Of a DNA stretch of 35,164 nucleotides, positions 1 to 6,869 are shown in pieces. Source of the DNA: Mesoaciditoga sp. Its GTDB lineage: Bacteria > Thermotogota > Thermotogae > Mesoaciditogales > Mesoaciditogaceae. Every line of letters begins with the position of its first letter. The first letter of the stretch is position 1. The stretch spans positions 1-35,164 of the forward strand of contig WFYR01000006.1 of the NCBI GenBank assembly GCA_015489955.1, in the 5' to 3' direction. Below the pieces are notes generated by a model that was not told the DNA's origin, did not search any database, and saw nothing but the letters and a program-made list of their open reading frames with translations. Made by a program: the position numbers and the translations under genes.

Positions 1-206
1 TAATTCACATCGATGGCTCTCGAAAATCTCCAGAAGAAGTTGAAAAATTCGTTGTCGCCAATGGCTTGAAATGGTACAACGATTACTACATAGACGATGA
101 GGGAAACACATACTGCCCGGTATGCCTTTCAAAGAATTCTCTTGTAAGCCAAGAAGGATGCGTAACCTGCATGAACTGTAACTGGTCGAAATGTACTGTG
201 GGATGA
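1..206 (+). CDS. nrdJ: C-terminal fragment, probable B12-dependent ribonucleotide reductase
   Basis: This is an open frame entering from the left edge (first full codon at base 3) and ending in TGA at 204-206; 67 residues are visible. The tail carries a CPVC pair followed by a Cys-rich end (GCVTCMNCNWSKC). That is the kind of C-terminal Cys tail found on adenosylcobalamin-dependent class II ribonucleotide reductases, where a terminal Cys pair re-reduces the active-site disulfide. The catalytic barrel lies outside the window, so the name rests on the tail alone. Another zinc-ribbon-ended enzyme cannot be excluded. A terminator follows directly. Confidence 0.55.
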   Translation, partial: IHIDGSRKSPEEVEKFVVANGLKWYNDYYIDDEGNTYCPVCLSKNSLVSQEGCVTCMNCNWSKCTVG

Positions 207-221
207 GAAAAAAGAATAAAT

Positions 222-248
222 AAAGCCCTGCAATTAAGCGGGGCTTTT
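222..248. terminator. Intrinsic terminator shared by two convergent genes
   Basis: A 7-bp stem AAAGCCC / GGGCTTT (222-228 with 241-247) is followed by T-rich sequence on the plus strand. On the minus strand it is followed by TTTATTTATTC and more T. It can end both the ribonucleotide reductase transcript and the long minus-strand operon that finishes at 254. Confidence 0.75.
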
Positions 249-253
249 CACTT

Positions 254-484
254 TCATTTTTTACGATAAAACCTTATTTTGTGAACATGAATGAACGATT
301 TTTCACTTTCAAAAACTATGGTATCCGGTGCTAAAGTCGTGAGCCAAGTGTCAAGTCCTGTATGTTTTGATTCAACGTGATTTATCTCTACGAAGTACTT
401 CCTTATGAAAAAAAGCACGCTTAACACCACAGATGACGTGTATATTTTCGCTATGTACTTTAAAATACGCAGGACTTTTATCAT
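254..484 (-). CDS. Small hypothetical protein, last gene of the long operon
   Basis: A 76-residue ORF whose ATG overlaps the TGA of the upstream AlaX-type gene in an ATGA arrangement, which suggests translational coupling. Residues about 5-28 form a hydrophobic stretch (IAKIYTSSVVLSVLFFI) flanked by Lys and Arg, so a single membrane-spanning segment is possible. The remainder is polar with no motif I recognise. No strong Shine-Dalgarno is visible. The 4-base overlap and the terminator just past its stop favour a real gene, but I have no function to offer. Confidence 0.45.
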   Translation of the reverse strand: MIKVLRILKYIAKIYTSSVVLSVLFFIRKYFVEINHVESKHTGLDTWLTTLAPDTIVFESEKSFIHVHKIRFYRKK

Positions 485-1587
485 TTTCTCTGAGAAAAGC
501 TTAAAAAGGCTTCTTTAAATTTGGAAAAATCGCTGAAGTTAAAACGGTAAATAGGCCCTTTTCCACCACCTTTAAATCCATTGCCTTTTGCCCAAGAAAT
601 CACTTCTTCTTTCGCTTCAATTGGTAAACAAACGCTTGCGCTGTTTGGTGAAATCTTCAAAACATAGGCAACGTCTTGCCTTAAACGAGTAACAAACGAT
701 GCAACCATCTCGTCAACTTCTACAATATCATTTTTCTTTATTTCGCCGGCTATGAATTTTGCAAGTTCTTGAGAGAGCTTTTTCACCTTAACGTTCTTTT
801 CTTTCAGTTCAGAAAGGGATTTCTTAACCCTTTCTTCTAAATCTTTCCACGAAGCGTCGAATAACTTTGAACTTCTTTTAAGAACTTCATCTCTGTTTTT
901 GCAATCGATAAGCGCCCTCTTTCCAGCGACAAACCATATTCTTGTGAACCCTCCCTTTACACGTTCCGAATGGACAATTCGAACACTTCCTATTTCGCCG
1001 GTCTTCGAAACGTGAAAGCCCCCACACGCGTTCAAGTCGAACTCTCCTATTTTTATGATCCTGATATTTCCAGCTTCAAGGGCCTTTGGAGAAACCTTTC
1101 TCAATTTGTACTTTTCAACTTCTGACGGTGAAACTGTCATCTCTTCTACTGTGAGGTCGTCCAATATGACATCGTTTGAAAGTTCAACGATCTTTTCCAA
1201 ATTCACGTCCGAATCGAAATCAACGGTGGTGTAATCTTCTCCCATGTGAAAACCAACCGTTTCAACGTCGAAAAGTTTTTCGGCCGCGGCGGAAAGAATG
1301 TGCTGCGCCGTGTGTTGACGTGCCACTTCCTTTCTTCTTTCCACATCCACTTTTGCCAGGAAAGTCCCACGGGAGATTTCTTTATCAACTTCAATTCTTT
1401 CGTTCCATACGTAAAGAACTTTTGCATTTCCTACGAATCCTCTATCACCAAGTTGTCCCCCTTTTCCGTCCGGATAAAACAAATTCGGGGAAATTTCGAC
1501 GTACTTTTTCCCATCTTCATTCCAAACTTTTAAAACTTTTACTTCAAACTCATCAGGGCCTGTGAAATGCGTCTCTTTCACCTCCAA
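481..1587 (-). CDS. AlaX-type alanyl-tRNA editing protein
   Basis: This free-standing homologue of the AlaRS editing domain should hydrolyse mischarged Ser-tRNA(Ala) or Gly-tRNA(Ala). An N-terminal beta-barrel part (about 10-85) is followed by the zinc-binding editing core. The ligand set is visible: H92 and H96 in QHTAQH, then C188 and H192 in ACGGFH. A Lys/Glu-rich probable coiled coil (about 240-285) leads to a C-terminal part with a Gly-rich FKGGGKG motif like DHHA1 of AlaRS. At 368 residues it fits the long AlaX class. The ORF opens at a TTG without a ribosome site, while a perfect GGAGGTGA stands before an ACG at 1570-1572, so the true start is uncertain. It overlaps the end of the YraN-family gene if TTG is used. 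Confidence 0.85.
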   Translation of the reverse strand: MEVKETHFTGPDEFEVKVLKVWNEDGKKYVEISPNLFYPDGKGGQLGDRGFVGNAKVLYVWNERIEVDKEISRGTFLAKVDVERRKEVARQHTAQHILSAAAEKLFDVETVGFHMGEDYTTVDFDSDVNLEKIVELSNDVILDDLTVEEMTVSPSEVEKYKLRKVSPKALEAGNIRIIKIGEFDLNACGGFHVSKTGEIGSVRIVHSERVKGGFTRIWFVAGKRALIDCKNRDEVLKRSSKLFDASWKDLEERVKKSLSELKEKNVKVKKLSQELAKFIAGEIKKNDIVEVDEMVASFVTRLRQDVAYVLKISPNSASVCLPIEAKEEVISWAKGNGFKGGGKGPIYRFNFSDFSKFKEAFLSFSQRK

Positions 1588-1928
1588 AAATCTTTGGCCA
1601 CATCTTTAAAATGAACTATTTCTCCTTCTTTTGATATCGATATAACATCTATTCTGTAACTCTTAGCTTCCAAATTTTCATTTTTTCTCAAAAAAATCTG
1701 CGAAGTAAGCAAAATCCTTTTAAATTTCTTTCTGTTAACACGCAGGTAGGCATCTTTCGAACCGTACTTAACCTCAACGAATACCAGAACTTTTCCTTTC
1801 TTCGCGATAATGTCTATTTCTCCGTATTTTGTCCTAAAATTCCTGCAAATTATATTGTACTTCGCCCTTTTTAGATAATCGCATGCCAGATCTTCACCGA
1901 ATTTTCCCAGCGAGGAGTTATTTGGCAT
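1578..1928 (-). CDS. YraN family (UPF0102) protein, endonuclease-like fold
   Basis: A 116-residue protein of the YraN/UPF0102 family. N-terminal GKFGEDLACDYLK is followed by GEIDIIAKKGK and FVEVKYGS, the E-x-D ... E-V-K arrangement of PD-(D/E)XK nucleases. Acidic and Lys residues that would form a metal-dependent nuclease site are therefore present. The cellular role of the family is unsettled. The ATG start overlaps the gatC stop by 11 bases. Its TGA is part of the strong Shine-Dalgarno of the AlaX gene that follows. Confidence 0.85.
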   Translation of the reverse strand: MPNNSSLGKFGEDLACDYLKRAKYNIICRNFRTKYGEIDIIAKKGKVLVFVEVKYGSKDAYLRVNRKKFKRILLTSQIFLRKNENLEAKSYRIDVISISKEGEIVHFKDVAKDFWR

Positions 1929-2205
1929 GAATGGAAGAAACAGGTATCAAATTATTCTCAAGCTTTGGCGCCTCTTTCAATATCTTCGAAGAATCAAATG
2001 GAATTGGACGATCTTCACGCGGTTCCATCTTCACTTCAACAGGACTTCTCATGGCATCGTAACCATCCACGTTCACTTCGGCTAAAAGCTTCATGTAGTT
2101 AAGAATATCTTCCATATCCCTTTTTATCCTTTCAACTTCATTGTCTTCTAACTTTATCTTCGCAAGGTTTTCCAGATGCTCTATCAATTCATTCGTTATC
2201 TCCAT
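1918..2205 (-). CDS. gatC: Asp/Glu-tRNA amidotransferase subunit C
   Basis: GatC stabilises the GatA-GatB amidotransferase that makes Gln-tRNA(Gln) and/or Asn-tRNA(Asn) from mischarged precursors. The 95-residue protein shows the family pattern: an N-terminal helix (ELIEHLENLAKIKL), a middle helix with DMEDILNYMKLL, and a C-terminal MEPREDRP motif. The frame is open further upstream, but I chose the ATG at 2205. It has GGGTG about seven bases ahead and gives the usual family length. The start lies 17 bases inside the csrA end. gatA and gatB are not in the window. Confidence 0.87.
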   Translation of the reverse strand: MEITNELIEHLENLAKIKLEDNEVERIKRDMEDILNYMKLLAEVNVDGYDAMRSPVEVKMEPREDRPIPFDSSKILKEAPKLENNLIPVSSIHAK

Positions 2206-2431
2206 TTTTTTCACCCTTTCCAAAAAGCTCTTTCGCGCGTGAAATGTTGAAGTCTTTTGCTTCCACATTCGCGCTCGCTATCTCTTTGTAAAGTTCTTCT
2301 CTCAATATTCTAACTTCCTTTGGGGCTTCTATCCCAATTTTAACATCTCCATGTTCTATGTCAAGTATGCGTATTTTCACGTTATCTCCTATTATTATTC
2401 CTTCTGAGATCTTTCTTCTAAGCACGAGCAT
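2189..2431 (-). CDS. csrA: Carbon storage / flagellin translation regulator CsrA
   Basis: CsrA is a small dimeric RNA-binding protein that covers GGA-containing ribosome sites. In flagellated bacteria with FliW it represses flagellin translation. The 80 residues begin with the canonical MLVLRRKISEGIIIG and continue with HGDVKIGIEAPKEVRILREELYKEI, including the conserved R-E-E-L-Y segment. A short extension of about 20 residues follows, as is usual for CsrA in FliW-containing bacteria. The gene starts 4 bases after fliW. A hairpin at the fliW end partly covers its Shine-Dalgarno. Confidence 0.95.
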   Translation of the reverse strand: MLVLRRKISEGIIIGDNVKIRILDIEHGDVKIGIEAPKEVRILREELYKEIASANVEAKDFNISRAKELFGKGEKNGDNE

Positions 2432-2435
2432 GATA

Positions 2436-2855
2436 TCACTTCCCTGACTTCAGGGGATGCCTGACTTGATATCTTTCATCTTCCAGTATAACTTGCTCTC
2501 CTATTCCCTTATCCAGATTTATGACTATTGGGGCAAGTGTGTTGACGGTTACATTTTTCGAATGGAGATCCATAACAACGAGCACCAAAACGCGATCCTT
2601 TTTAGGATTTTCAAGTTCTTTCAAAATTTCTTCGTTTAGCTCAAAAGAGTAGTCGCTTATCACGATCCACGGATCGACAACAGGTAAAGCTATTTTCTCG
2701 TCTTCCAGAGAAACAAGCCACTTTATGGGTTCTGTATCCGCGCGTGAAACCAGACAGAACCTTCTCAAATGTTCAAAACCTGGCATTCCGTTTTTAAAAA
2801 GGATTATCTCTTCCCTATCAATATTCAAAACTCCCAATTTGGTTTTGTATTCCAC
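2436..2855 (-). CDS. fliW: Flagellar assembly factor FliW
   Basis: FliW binds CsrA and is displaced from it by flagellin, so flagellin synthesis follows export. The 139-residue protein shows family motifs: FKNGMPGFEHLRRFCLV, PVVDPW, and a C-terminal segment with APIVINLDKGIGEQVIL. Translation starts at GTG (2853-2855) behind AAGGTGAT. It forms a pair with csrA four bases downstream, implying a motile organism although no flagellar structural gene is in the window. The pair sits inside a ribosomal-protein-led operon rather than beside flagellin. Confidence 0.93.
   Translation of the reverse strand: MEYKTKLGVLNIDREEIILFKNGMPGFEHLRRFCLVSRADTEPIKWLVSLEDEKIALPVVDPWIVISDYSFELNEEILKELENPKKDRVLVLVVMDLHSKNVTVNTLAPIVINLDKGIGEQVILEDERYQVRHPLKSGK
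2442..2455 (-). promoter_or_regulatory. Hairpin at fliW end overlapping the csrA ribosome site
   Basis: In the minus-strand transcript CCCTG and CAGGG pair around an AAGT loop. The 3' arm continues into the GGGAAGTGA that serves csrA. Ribosomes finishing fliW would open it, so csrA translation could be coupled to fliW. The exposed GGA could also be a CsrA site. Both roles are inference from the sequence. Confidence 0.4.
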
Positions 2856-2864
2856 GTTATCACC

Positions 2865-3410
2865 TTACTCTTCCTTGTGATTTTTGAGTATGGAAATCAC
2901 CAACCCCACAATTACAAAAACAATTGAAGATATCAAGAACATGTTGCTCAACATCTTTACTTTCTCGTATTTCAATATGTCATACCATATCAACGTGATC
3001 CATTGAAAAACGAAGAAATTAATCGCCCCACTTAACCATACTCTCCTCGTTTTTGGAAACAAATACCTTATGGCGTACTCTTCCCTTGTGTATCCCAAAG
3101 AAAGTATGGTAGTGCGGTGAACGCTATCATACTTGTCTATACTGGGCGCGACGTAATTCGAAACGTACACGAAGGCGGCAAGCACCATAATGGCCCCTCC
3201 GGCAACTTTTTCCACAGCGTAAGAAAGATATATCCCGAAGAGCATCATACCAATTGGAAAAAGATCGTGAAGATACTTCAGGAGTCCCTTACTAACGCTT
3301 TTTTTATCAACGACTTTTCCGCGCACGTACCATACGGCTATTATAAAGCCAGCTATAGTTACTAAAATCGATTCTATCGAATCATTCCTCAAAAACGTTA
3401 AAATGTTCAA
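2865..3410 (-). CDS. Membrane protein of unknown function with a permease-like loop
   Basis: A 181-residue integral membrane protein with about five hydrophobic segments (near residues 16-30, 48-64, 68-88, 125-145 and 155-175) and a charged C-terminus. I do not recognise the family. Between the third and fourth segments, the stretch SLGYTREEYAIRYLFP followed by RRVWLSGAINFF resembles the EAA loop of ABC-transporter permeases, which contacts the ATPase. No ATPase is adjacent, and the match could be chance. The gene follows the SPFH gene with no spacer and precedes fliW by 9 bases, so it is clearly within the operon. Confidence 0.7.
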   Translation of the reverse strand: MNILTFLRNDSIESILVTIAGFIIAVWYVRGKVVDKKSVSKGLLKYLHDLFPIGMMLFGIYLSYAVEKVAGGAIMVLAAFVYVSNYVAPSIDKYDSVHRTTILSLGYTREEYAIRYLFPKTRRVWLSGAINFFVFQWITLIWYDILKYEKVKMLSNMFLISSIVFVIVGLVISILKNHKEE

Positions 3411-4355
3411 CTAAGATTTTTCCTCCCCATCGTTGTTTTCATCATTAACCTTTTTGAACATTTCTCCAACGGCCCCAAGGCTCGAAAGTATCCCAGATGT
3501 TTCAAAAGGCAGGAATATCTTCGTTGCCTTTCCATTCGCGATGTTTCCAAGAGCCTCAAGGTATTTTACAGTCAAAAGATCTGGCGTTGGGTTTCCTGAA
3601 TGAATGGCATCGAATACTTTCATTATGGCCAAAGCCTGACCTTCTGCTTCTATTTGCAGTTTGTACTTTTGTGCGTCTGCCATCTTTTCTATGGCGGCGG
3701 CCTCCCCTTCGGCTTTTAAAATGGCGGATTTCTTTTGTCCTTCCGCTTCTAAAATTTTAGATTGTTTTATCCCTTCCGCTTCCAATATGGCAGCCCTCTT
3801 GGTGCGTTCGGCTTTCATCTGCTGACTCATCGCGTCGGTGATATCCTTTGGAGGATCTATCTTTTTCAGTTCAACTCTTGTTATCCTAACTCCCCACTTA
3901 TCCGTTGCCTCATCGAGCACTTCTCTCAACTTTGCGTTAACTTTTTCTCTGGAAGTTAAAGTCTGGTCTAATTCAAGTTCGCCTATGACATTTCTCAAAT
4001 TCGTTTGGGCAAGCTTAACGGCTGCCGACTCAAAATTTTTGACGTTGTAAACCACCTTAAAAGCGTCCGAAACTTCGTAATAGATCACCGCATCAACCGC
4101 TACAACAACGTTGTCTTTGGTTATAACCTCTTGCGGTGGCACGTCTATAACGTGTTCTCTCATGTCCACTTTTATCATTCTATCAAAGAATGGAACAATA
4201 AGATGAAGTCCGGAATCGACTTCTTTTTTAAACTTTCCCAGCCTTTCTATTAATCCTTTTTCGTATGGGCGCACGACTTTTATCCCTGTAATGGCCAATA
4301 TAAGCAAGAAAATGAAGATGATAACAGCGATAACGCTTATTCCCACGATACTCAT
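3411..4355 (-). CDS. SPFH/band-7 (stomatin-like) membrane protein, QmcA/paraslipin type
   Basis: This is a membrane scaffold protein of the stomatin/prohibitin superfamily. One N-terminal hydrophobic anchor is followed by the band-7 domain (VVRPYEKGLIERLGKF ... VDVPPQEVITKDNV ... GELELDQTLTSRE ... WGVRITRVELKKIDPP). A long Ala/Glu/Lys coiled coil (EAEGIKQSKILEAEGQKKSAILKAEG, split here only by reading) drives oligomerisation. I chose ATG 4355, behind a strong GGGAGGAG, rather than the upstream in-frame ATG. This leaves one base after the nfeD stop. SPFH genes are commonly paired with NfeD genes, as here, and the pair is thought to act in membrane organisation or protein quality control. Confidence 0.9.
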   Translation of the reverse strand: MSIVGISVIAVIIFIFLLILAITGIKVVRPYEKGLIERLGKFKKEVDSGLHLIVPFFDRMIKVDMREHVIDVPPQEVITKDNVVVAVDAVIYYEVSDAFKVVYNVKNFESAAVKLAQTNLRNVIGELELDQTLTSREKVNAKLREVLDEATDKWGVRITRVELKKIDPPKDITDAMSQQMKAERTKRAAILEAEGIKQSKILEAEGQKKSAILKAEGEAAAIEKMADAQKYKLQIEAEGQALAIMKVFDAIHSGNPTPDLLTVKYLEALGNIANGKATKIFLPFETSGILSSLGAVGEMFKKVNDENNDGEEKS

Positions 4356-4356
4356 T

Positions 4357-4794
4357 TCACTTCTCCTCCCTTTCCACTTTGAGTAAAGTTCCCTCAACTT
4401 TAAGAATTTTCACGTAATTGCCAATTTCAACGGTGGAATCATCTGAAGTCATCGCACGCCATATTTCACCGTTAACCTTCACCTTTCCGGTGTTTTCCAA
4501 TTCGTCTATACGCTCCACAACAAGGGCACGCTTTCCAATTATATCGTCTATGTTTATCTTTTTTGGAGAATCATGGCGCATGAACAATTTTAGAACAATT
4601 GGCCTGGTAAAGATGAGTAAAACGGCAGAAACTGTTATAAAAATCACAATTTGGATTATAAAATCACTCCAAAATGCGGAAATGGCGGCGGCAAACGCGC
4701 CTATACCAAACCAAAAAATGAAGAACGAAGGGACGAATATCTCAGCCGTACAAAACACTACTCCCAAAATCAGCCACATTACCAAAAACGGCAT
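4357..4794 (-). CDS. NfeD family protein (short form)
   Basis: A 145-residue short NfeD: three or four membrane helices over roughly 1-70 (LILGVVFCTAEIFVPSFFIFWFGIGAFAAA), followed by a soluble OB-fold domain (IIGKRALVVERIDELENTGKVKVNGEIWRAMT). The serine-protease domain of long NfeD proteins is absent. The OB domain is believed to interact with the partner SPFH protein encoded one base downstream. GGTGGGG lies ahead of its ATG, and the gene begins 9 bases after the RNase Z stop. Confidence 0.9.
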   Translation of the reverse strand: MPFLVMWLILGVVFCTAEIFVPSFFIFWFGIGAFAAAISAFWSDFIIQIVIFITVSAVLLIFTRPIVLKLFMRHDSPKKINIDDIIGKRALVVERIDELENTGKVKVNGEIWRAMTSDDSTVEIGNYVKILKVEGTLLKVEREEK

Positions 4795-4803
4795 TTCCCC
4801 ACC

Positions 4804-5652
4804 TCAATTCAAGGTAAAAATCCTTGACGGATGAACGTACATCACCGGAATATCTATTTCCATTTCCTCTATCGATTTGTTTACCAATCGCTTAACTTTT
4901 CTCTCGTAACGCGTCGAAATGTGGTAAAGAATTAGTGACTTAACGTTGGCTTTTTTCGCCAGTTCAAGCACTTCTTTGACGGAAGAATGATTGTTTCCCT
5001 TTCTGTCCCTTTCATCTAAAAAAGTCGATTCGTGCACCAAAAGATCGCTTTCAAAGGCATTTTCCACGTTTATTGGAATGGCATCTCCACTCACGGTCAA
5101 AATTTTTTGCTCGTATTCCTTCGTTATGGTCTCCCTTCCAACCTTTCTAACCAGCTCCATTATATCTCTTTGAGGAAGACCTTTGTACTCATCCTTGAGC
5201 TTTTTCCTTTTTTCGTAAATGTTGTATCCAAAACTCACTTCACTCAAAGTATGGTGCGTTCTGAATGGCCTTATAACTCTTTGAGCTGAACCGGTTCTGT
5301 GAAGGATCACTTCTTCCCCTTCTTCTAAGGCTCTTATCGTCAAATTGTACTTCAAATCACTGTTCACCTTCAAAATGAAATCTAAAAACTCCTCTACCGA
5401 TTTTCCCCCCTTTGGATAGTAAATCTCCAAGGCTTTTTCTTTGTCTCCCATCGCGTTGTTTCTGGTGTTGACCAGCCCCCAAAGTCCAGCAATGTGATCC
5501 GCGTGCCCATGTGTTATGAAAACGCGCTTAACCGCAAACGCTTTGTTTCCCAAATAAGTGCTCGCACCTTCGCCACAATCTATGAGCATTCTGTCCGGTG
5601 AATAATACATCCATGTCGAATAAAGAGCTTTTGACGAGATCATTAACTTCAA
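4804..5652 (-). CDS. rnz: Ribonuclease Z (tRNA 3'-end endonuclease)
   Basis: A metallo-beta-lactamase-fold nuclease that cuts pre-tRNA 3' trailers. The zinc motif THGHADH is at H48, H50, D52 and H53. Later ligands are in FRTHH, TVSGDA and LYHISTRY. At 282 residues, with STWMYYSPDR near the start, it resembles the T. maritima enzyme type, which lacks the usual exosite arm and cuts some pre-tRNAs after an encoded CCA. The start is TTG at 5652, overlapping the rplI TGA. An in-frame ATG three codons later is the alternative. Alignment with the Thermotoga protein favours TTG. Confidence 0.9.
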   Translation of the reverse strand: MKLMISSKALYSTWMYYSPDRMLIDCGEGASTYLGNKAFAVKRVFITHGHADHIAGLWGLVNTRNNAMGDKEKALEIYYPKGGKSVEEFLDFILKVNSDLKYNLTIRALEEGEEVILHRTGSAQRVIRPFRTHHTLSEVSFGYNIYEKRKKLKDEYKGLPQRDIMELVRKVGRETITKEYEQKILTVSGDAIPINVENAFESDLLVHESTFLDERDRKGNNHSSVKEVLELAKKANVKSLILYHISTRYERKVKRLVNKSIEEMEIDIPVMYVHPSRIFTLN

Positions 5653-6107
5653 TTTTCTTCTGTCTCCTCACGCTCTACCCTGACTTTTATCTTACCGGTT
5701 ACACCATTGCCGAGTTTGATCTTGACATCGTGAACGCCCAAGCTCTTTATGGGCTCCATTTCCACATCTCTTTTATCGAAAGGTTCCCCTAAATATTCGG
5801 AAATCTTCTTTGCGACGTCTGAAGACGTAACGGCGCCATAAAGTTTTTCACCTTTTCCCGCTTTAGCATGGATTACCAGTATGTTTTTCATGAGCTCATT
5901 GAGCTTTTCGTTGGCTTTTTTTATCTCTTCCTGCCGCTTTTTTTCTTTTATCTTATTTTCCATTTCAACTTTTTTTACAACATTAGGGGTGGCGATAACT
6001 GCCAATTTTTTAGGTATAAGATAATTTCTTGCGTAACCGTCAGAAGCTTTGACAATCTCACCACTCTTTCCAAGTCCTTTAACATCTTGCAACAACAAAA
6101 CCTTCAT
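5649..6107 (-). CDS. rplI: 50S ribosomal protein L9
   Basis: L9 binds 23S rRNA near the L1 stalk. The 152-residue protein starts with the canonical MKVLLLQDVKGLGKSGEIVKASDGYARNYL split across its globular N-domain. A long Lys/Glu-rich connecting helix follows (about 45-75), then the C-terminal domain (GAVTSSDVAKKI ... IKSLGVHDVKIKLG). GGGGGC lies ahead of the ATG. It is separated from rpsR by 63 bases that contain a perfect hairpin. Confidence 0.96.
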   Translation of the reverse strand: MKVLLLQDVKGLGKSGEIVKASDGYARNYLIPKKLAVIATPNVVKKVEMENKIKEKKRQEEIKKANEKLNELMKNILVIHAKAGKGEKLYGAVTSSDVAKKISEYLGEPFDKRDVEMEPIKSLGVHDVKIKLGNGVTGKIKVRVEREETEEN

Positions 6108-6146
6108 TTTAATCGCCCCCAGTGATTCTAAACTCTAAAATACTTT

Positions 6147-6169
6147 AAGAGGCCGATATACGGCCTCTT
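6147..6169 (-). other. Intercistronic hairpin between rpsR and rplI
   Basis: A perfect 9-bp stem, AAGAGGCCG / CGGCCTCTT, with a 5-base ATATA-type loop begins one base after the rpsR stop. The minus-strand continuation (TTAAAGTATTTTAG) is a poor U-tract, so full termination is unlikely. Partial termination, RNase processing or mRNA stabilisation between rpsR and rplI is more likely. This is inference from structure only. Confidence 0.6.
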
Positions 6170-6170
6170 T

Positions 6171-6398
6171 TCAGTTCTTCGTGTAAGGTAACAACGCCAT
6201 CTGCCTTGCCCTTTTTATAGCCATCGAGAGCATTCGCTGATGTTTGGCACAGGTTCCTGTTACTCTCTTTGGTAATATCTTTCCCTTATCACTCATGTAC
6301 TTCTTCAAGAGTTTCACATCTTTATAATCAATGTATGTAACTTTATTTGAACAAAACGTGCATTTTCTTTTCTTTCTTATTCTTGGCTTTTTTGCCAT
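6171..6398 (-). CDS. rpsR: 30S ribosomal protein S18
   Basis: S18 pairs with S6 on the 30S platform. The 75-residue protein has the family core ([50 protein letters not shown], broken here by its natural turn at TGTCAKH). Its N-terminus CTFC, together with the later Cys and His, suggests the zinc-binding form of S18. GGAGGTG precedes the ATG. Gene order rpsF-ssb-rpsR-rplI is the classic bacterial arrangement. Confidence 0.96.
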   Translation of the reverse strand: MAKKPRIRKKRKCTFCSNKVTYIDYKDVKLLKKYMSDKGKILPKRVTGTCAKHQRMLSMAIKRARQMALLPYTKN

Positions 6399-6419
6399 AT
6401 TTTACACCTCCATAAATTA

Positions 6420-6869
6420 TCAAAAAGGTATTTCGTCGCTATCGTCGCCTTCAAAACCTTCGCCTTCGTTTATGTCTTCTGCATTGTTGTCTTCTAAATT
6501 ATCATCGCTGAAGTTTTCTTCATTTGAAACGTCAACATCATCGGCGTTAAAGGTGTTTCCTCTTTTTTCCATTATCTCAACTCTGCTGGCCACGATCTCG
6601 GTATTGCTACGCTTTTGACCCATGTTGTCCTCCCACACGTTATTTCTTAAGCTTCCATCAACCAGCAAGAGTGTTCCCTTTTTTACGTAAGTGCTGACGA
6701 ATTCCGCACTTTTTCCAAAACAAACTATTCTGAAGAAATCTGCCTGCTTATCTTTTCCATATCTGTTAACGGCAAGCTGAAAATTAACAACTTCCGTTCC
6801 ATTTTGCGAAATTCTCATCTCTGGTTCGTGCGTTATCCTTCCAACAAGAATTACCTTGTTGTAATTCAA
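6420..6869 (-). CDS. ssb: Single-stranded DNA-binding protein
   Basis: SSB coats single-stranded DNA in replication and repair. The OB-fold domain covers about 1-105 (KVILVGRITHEPEMRISQNG ... FFRIVCFGKSAEFV). It is followed by a flexible, very acidic linker rich in Asp, Glu and Asn and by the tip DEIPF that recruits partner proteins. The start codon is TTG at 6867-6869, overlapping the rpsF TGA in a TTGA arrangement, with AAGGTGA seven bases ahead. Its position between the genes for S6 and S18 is typical. Confidence 0.96.
   Translation of the reverse strand: MNYNKVILVGRITHEPEMRISQNGTEVVNFQLAVNRYGKDKQADFFRIVCFGKSAEFVSTYVKKGTLLLVDGSLRNNVWEDNMGQKRSNTEIVASRVEIMEKRGNTFNADDVDVSNEENFSDDNLEDNNAEDINEGEGFEGDDSDEIPF

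Noticed and set aside
1176-1565. 129-residue plus-strand ORF
   Set aside because: Antisense to the AlaX editing gene, whose zinc motifs prove the other frame.
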